From positions 186,001 to 250,000 of the forward strand of contig JAJNPV010000046.1 of the NCBI GenBank assembly GCA_021155195.1: a stretch of 64,000 bases of DNA. The letters are read 5' to 3'. Below the pieces are notes generated by a model. The model had not been told where the DNA came from and ran no database searches. It saw only the letters and a program-made list of their open reading frames with translations. Below are positions 61,961 to 64,000 of the stretch, in pieces. This DNA is from Ohtaekwangia sp. (lineage in GTDB: Bacteria > Bacteroidota > Bacteroidia > Cytophagales > Cyclobacteriaceae). Made by a program: the position numbers and the translations under genes. Each line of letters opens with the position of its first letter. Within the stretch, counting starts at the first letter, position 1.

Positions 61961-64000
61961 CTAGAATGATAAATTCAAACCAAGTGAGAAAATCCGACCA
62001 GGAACGAAATCATTTCCACTACCTGTACCCGCCAAATTGAATTGTGGGTCTAAACCAACACGCTTACTTTTAAGAAATAAATTCTCACCAGTAACAGATA
62101 CTCTTAAACTCGCCAGGCCTAATTTATCGAGCATAGCTGGACTAAAATTGTACCCGAGGTTAAGATTACGAAGTGCCCAGAATGATGCATCGGTGATAAA
62201 TCTGCTGGATTGTGTTTGCACCAACGTTTGATCTCCATTTTCCAACCTTGGAACATCGGTAATATCACCCGGTTGTCTCCAGGCATTTAGAATATCTGGA
62301 TGCCATGAACGTCCGTAGTTTCCTGCGTGCATCATACCGGAATAACCATTATCTAAAACCTTACCTCCTATTCCATAGGTTATCAATAGGTTAAGATCAA
62401 ACCCTTTATAGCGCAACCTATTGCTAACCGAACCGATTAAATCCGGTACGGAAGAGGCTCCAACATAACCTCTTTGTGTAGTAGACCAATCATTTGTTGT
62501 CAGTTGTTCACCATCTCCACCAAGCACTGGCTCCCCGTCAGTATCATATTGATAATACAATTGATCTCCGGTTGCAGGATCAACGCCAGCCGTTTCATAT
62601 AAGAAGAAGTCAAATCGGGAACGACCTTCTGCCCACCGCTTACTTCCATTAATAAACGGTGTGGGCAAACTGGTAATCTCATTTTTCAATGTCGTAGCTA
62701 ATACCGTCATGTCCCATTTAAAAGCGCCTTTGTTAAGCAGGTGTCCCGTTAATCCCAACTCGATTCCGGAATTGTACATATCCGCGACATTATCAACAAG
62801 TTCATTTAGGCCATTGCTTGGTGCAATGGGAACTGAAAACAACAACTCGGTGGAATTCCGTTTATAGTATTCAATAGATCCCTCCAGAAAGTTTTTAAAC
62901 AAGCCAAATTCCAGGGCTACATCATAACTTTCACTTGTCTCCCACTGCAATGCTGCATTACCAAGAGAAGTAAACAAAATTGCAGGTTGGTTTGCATTTT
63001 GGGTAATCGTAAATAGTGGTTGTGATAAATACCACTCACGGTTCCCTAAATTATCATTTCCTACCTGACCAAATGTGGCCCGAAGTTTCAATTGATTGAT
63101 CCAATCTATGTTTGAGATAAATGCCTCCTGATCTAATCTCCAGGCAGCACCAAGGGAATAAAAATTACCCCATCTTCTTTCAGATTCGAAGGAAGAAGAT
63201 CCGTCACGTCTAACGGAAGCGCTTAAAAAGTATTTGCCGTTATAATCATAATTCGCTCGTAAGAAGTATCCCTCAAGTGCCCTGTCGAACGTAAAGCCAT
63301 CCAGATCTATAATTGTTGAGAAGTTTGCAAATTCGTAAATCCCACTTGCAGTCTGAGTTGTTTTCAAACCACTCATTTCTGAATCTGTAATTTCGTAACT
63401 CTCGTGTCCGGCTGTAAGATCAATACCGTGACTACCAAAAGTTTTAGAGTAGGTTAGTATCTGATTAAATGTTTGCGTTTTAACACGTCTTCTTTCCTGG
63501 TTTATGCGGCCTACGGGTTGCGCATCGCCAATAACCGGGTTTTCATAACTATTGTCAAAGTAATCAACGAAATCTGCACCATAATTCATTCTAAAGTTAA
63601 GTCCGTCAATGATTTTTAAATCGCCAAAGAATCTAATCCCGTACGTATTGTCCTCACTTAAATCCTTATTTAAGGTCAGCTCTTGAATGGCATGTCTTCC
63701 CACATTGATTGGCCTTGTACCAATATTATTGGCCGGAAATCCTTCTCCGTTGTCCCAAACAGGATTGCCCGCTGCATCTCGTACAATATTTCCCTGAAGA
63801 TCATTAACATAAACCGGATAAATAGAACCCATACTTTGTGAAAAGCCAAATGGATTAACAATACTGCCTGAACCTCCCGAAGTTGGTCCGTTGATTTCAG
63901 TGAGTGCAATATTCGCGCTACCTCCAAATTTAAGGCGATCGTTTGCCTGAAACTCAGCATTAAGCCTGGTAGTAAGACGTTTAAACCCTGACGTAATCAC
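61961..64000 (-). CDS. SusC/RagA TonB-dependent receptor (C-terminal 679 residues; 5' end outside window)
   Basis: The visible 679 codons are the barrel half of a SusC-type protein; a full one is about 1,000 residues, so the signal peptide, carboxypeptidase-regulatory-like domain and most of the plug lie beyond 64000. Segments typical of SusC are NYGADFVDYFDNSYENP, YFLSASVRRDGSSSF, FYSLGAAWRLDQEAF, LKLRATFGQVGND, YKGFDLNLLITYGIGGKV, FWALRNLNLGYNFS and the end PGRIFSLGLNLSF. It pumps a nutrient across the outer membrane with SusD, powered by TonB-ExbBD encoded elsewhere. Confidence 0.95.
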   Translation of the reverse strand: MITSGFKRLTTRLNAEFQANDRLKFGGSANIALTEINGPTSGGSGSIVNPFGFSQSMGSIYPVYVNDLQGNIVRDAAGNPVWDNGEGFPANNIGTRPINVGRHAIQELTLNKDLSEDNTYGIRFFGDLKIIDGLNFRMNYGADFVDYFDNSYENPVIGDAQPVGRINQERRRVKTQTFNQILTYSKTFGSHGIDLTAGHESYEITDSEMSGLKTTQTASGIYEFANFSTIIDLDGFTFDRALEGYFLRANYDYNGKYFLSASVRRDGSSSFESERRWGNFYSLGAAWRLDQEAFISNIDWINQLKLRATFGQVGNDNLGNREWYLSQPLFTITQNANQPAILFTSLGNAALQWETSESYDVALEFGLFKNFLEGSIEYYKRNSTELLFSVPIAPSNGLNELVDNVADMYNSGIELGLTGHLLNKGAFKWDMTVLATTLKNEITSLPTPFINGSKRWAEGRSRFDFFLYETAGVDPATGDQLYYQYDTDGEPVLGGDGEQLTTNDWSTTQRGYVGASSVPDLIGSVSNRLRYKGFDLNLLITYGIGGKVLDNGYSGMMHAGNYGRSWHPDILNAWRQPGDITDVPRLENGDQTLVQTQSSRFITDASFWALRNLNLGYNFSPAMLDKLGLASLRVSVTGENLFLKSKRVGLDPQFNLAGTGSGNDFVPGRIFSLGLNLSF

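Overview
The window comes from a member of the Bacteroidota, most likely the order Cytophagales. Evidence for this is a type IX secretion sorting domain on a subtilase, a SusC/SusD pair, OmpA/PD40 and TSP3 outer-membrane proteins, many lipoproteins with a Cys lipobox, Bacteroidota-only families (DUF4256, DUF3160/YARHG, LTD lipoproteins) and a textbook Bacteroidota promoter (TTTG, 19 bp, TAnnTTTG) in front of the only tRNA gene. The genus cannot be fixed from sequence reading alone.

Positions 1-42,360 are mostly ordinary chromosome with tightly packed genes: a TetR regulator; a sugar-acting exported block (TIM-barrel/SUMF1 fusion, Gfo/Idh oxidoreductase); an OmpA/PD40 protein; tRNA-Asp; greB and a YciI protein; accA; a coupled MBL hydrolase-patatin-hutU-acyltransferase operon; folC-trmB; an LpxH-like phosphoesterase plus glycosyltransferase; a TrpF-like pseudoenzyme; a T9SS subtilase; rpe; an LpoB/TPR lipoprotein pair; gyrA; a TPR protein; an ABC-F ATPase; an SDR; a coupled LTD lipoprotein-DUF4956-HlyD-TolC operon; and a TIM-barrel isomerase. 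The block ends in an OmpA/TSP3 gene that carries a one-base frameshift.

Positions 42,360-59,240 are an accessory, repeat-rich region. They hold a VapBC-type toxin-antitoxin pair lying between a full gene and a truncated copy of that gene's 3' end, a 21/63-bp minisatellite, a DUF3160 lipoprotein pair, an orphan FtsX C-terminal fragment flanked by repeats, and a three-gene ABC-three-component (ABC-3C) conflict system: Cap4-like nuclease, middle component, DUF3732 SMC-like ATPase. The middle component is broken by a frameshift at an A7 run. Two REP-associated tyrosine transposases (RAYTs) follow, one intact and one with a single in-frame stop, each surrounded by its own palindromic REP family. 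A second dispersed palindrome family (GTTCGACAA...TTGTCGAAC) occurs four times. A TAT-exported oxidoreductase and an NTF2-like protein sit among these.

Positions 59,240-64,000 return to a metabolic locus: a LysR-type regulator convergent with a SusD lipoprotein and the C-terminal two thirds of a SusC/TonB-dependent receptor that runs off the window. The items most worth following up are the ABC-3C system with its frameshifted middle gene, the RAYT/REP pairs, the LTD-DUF4956-HlyD-TolC operon, and the tandem repeat and partial duplication around the toxin-antitoxin module.
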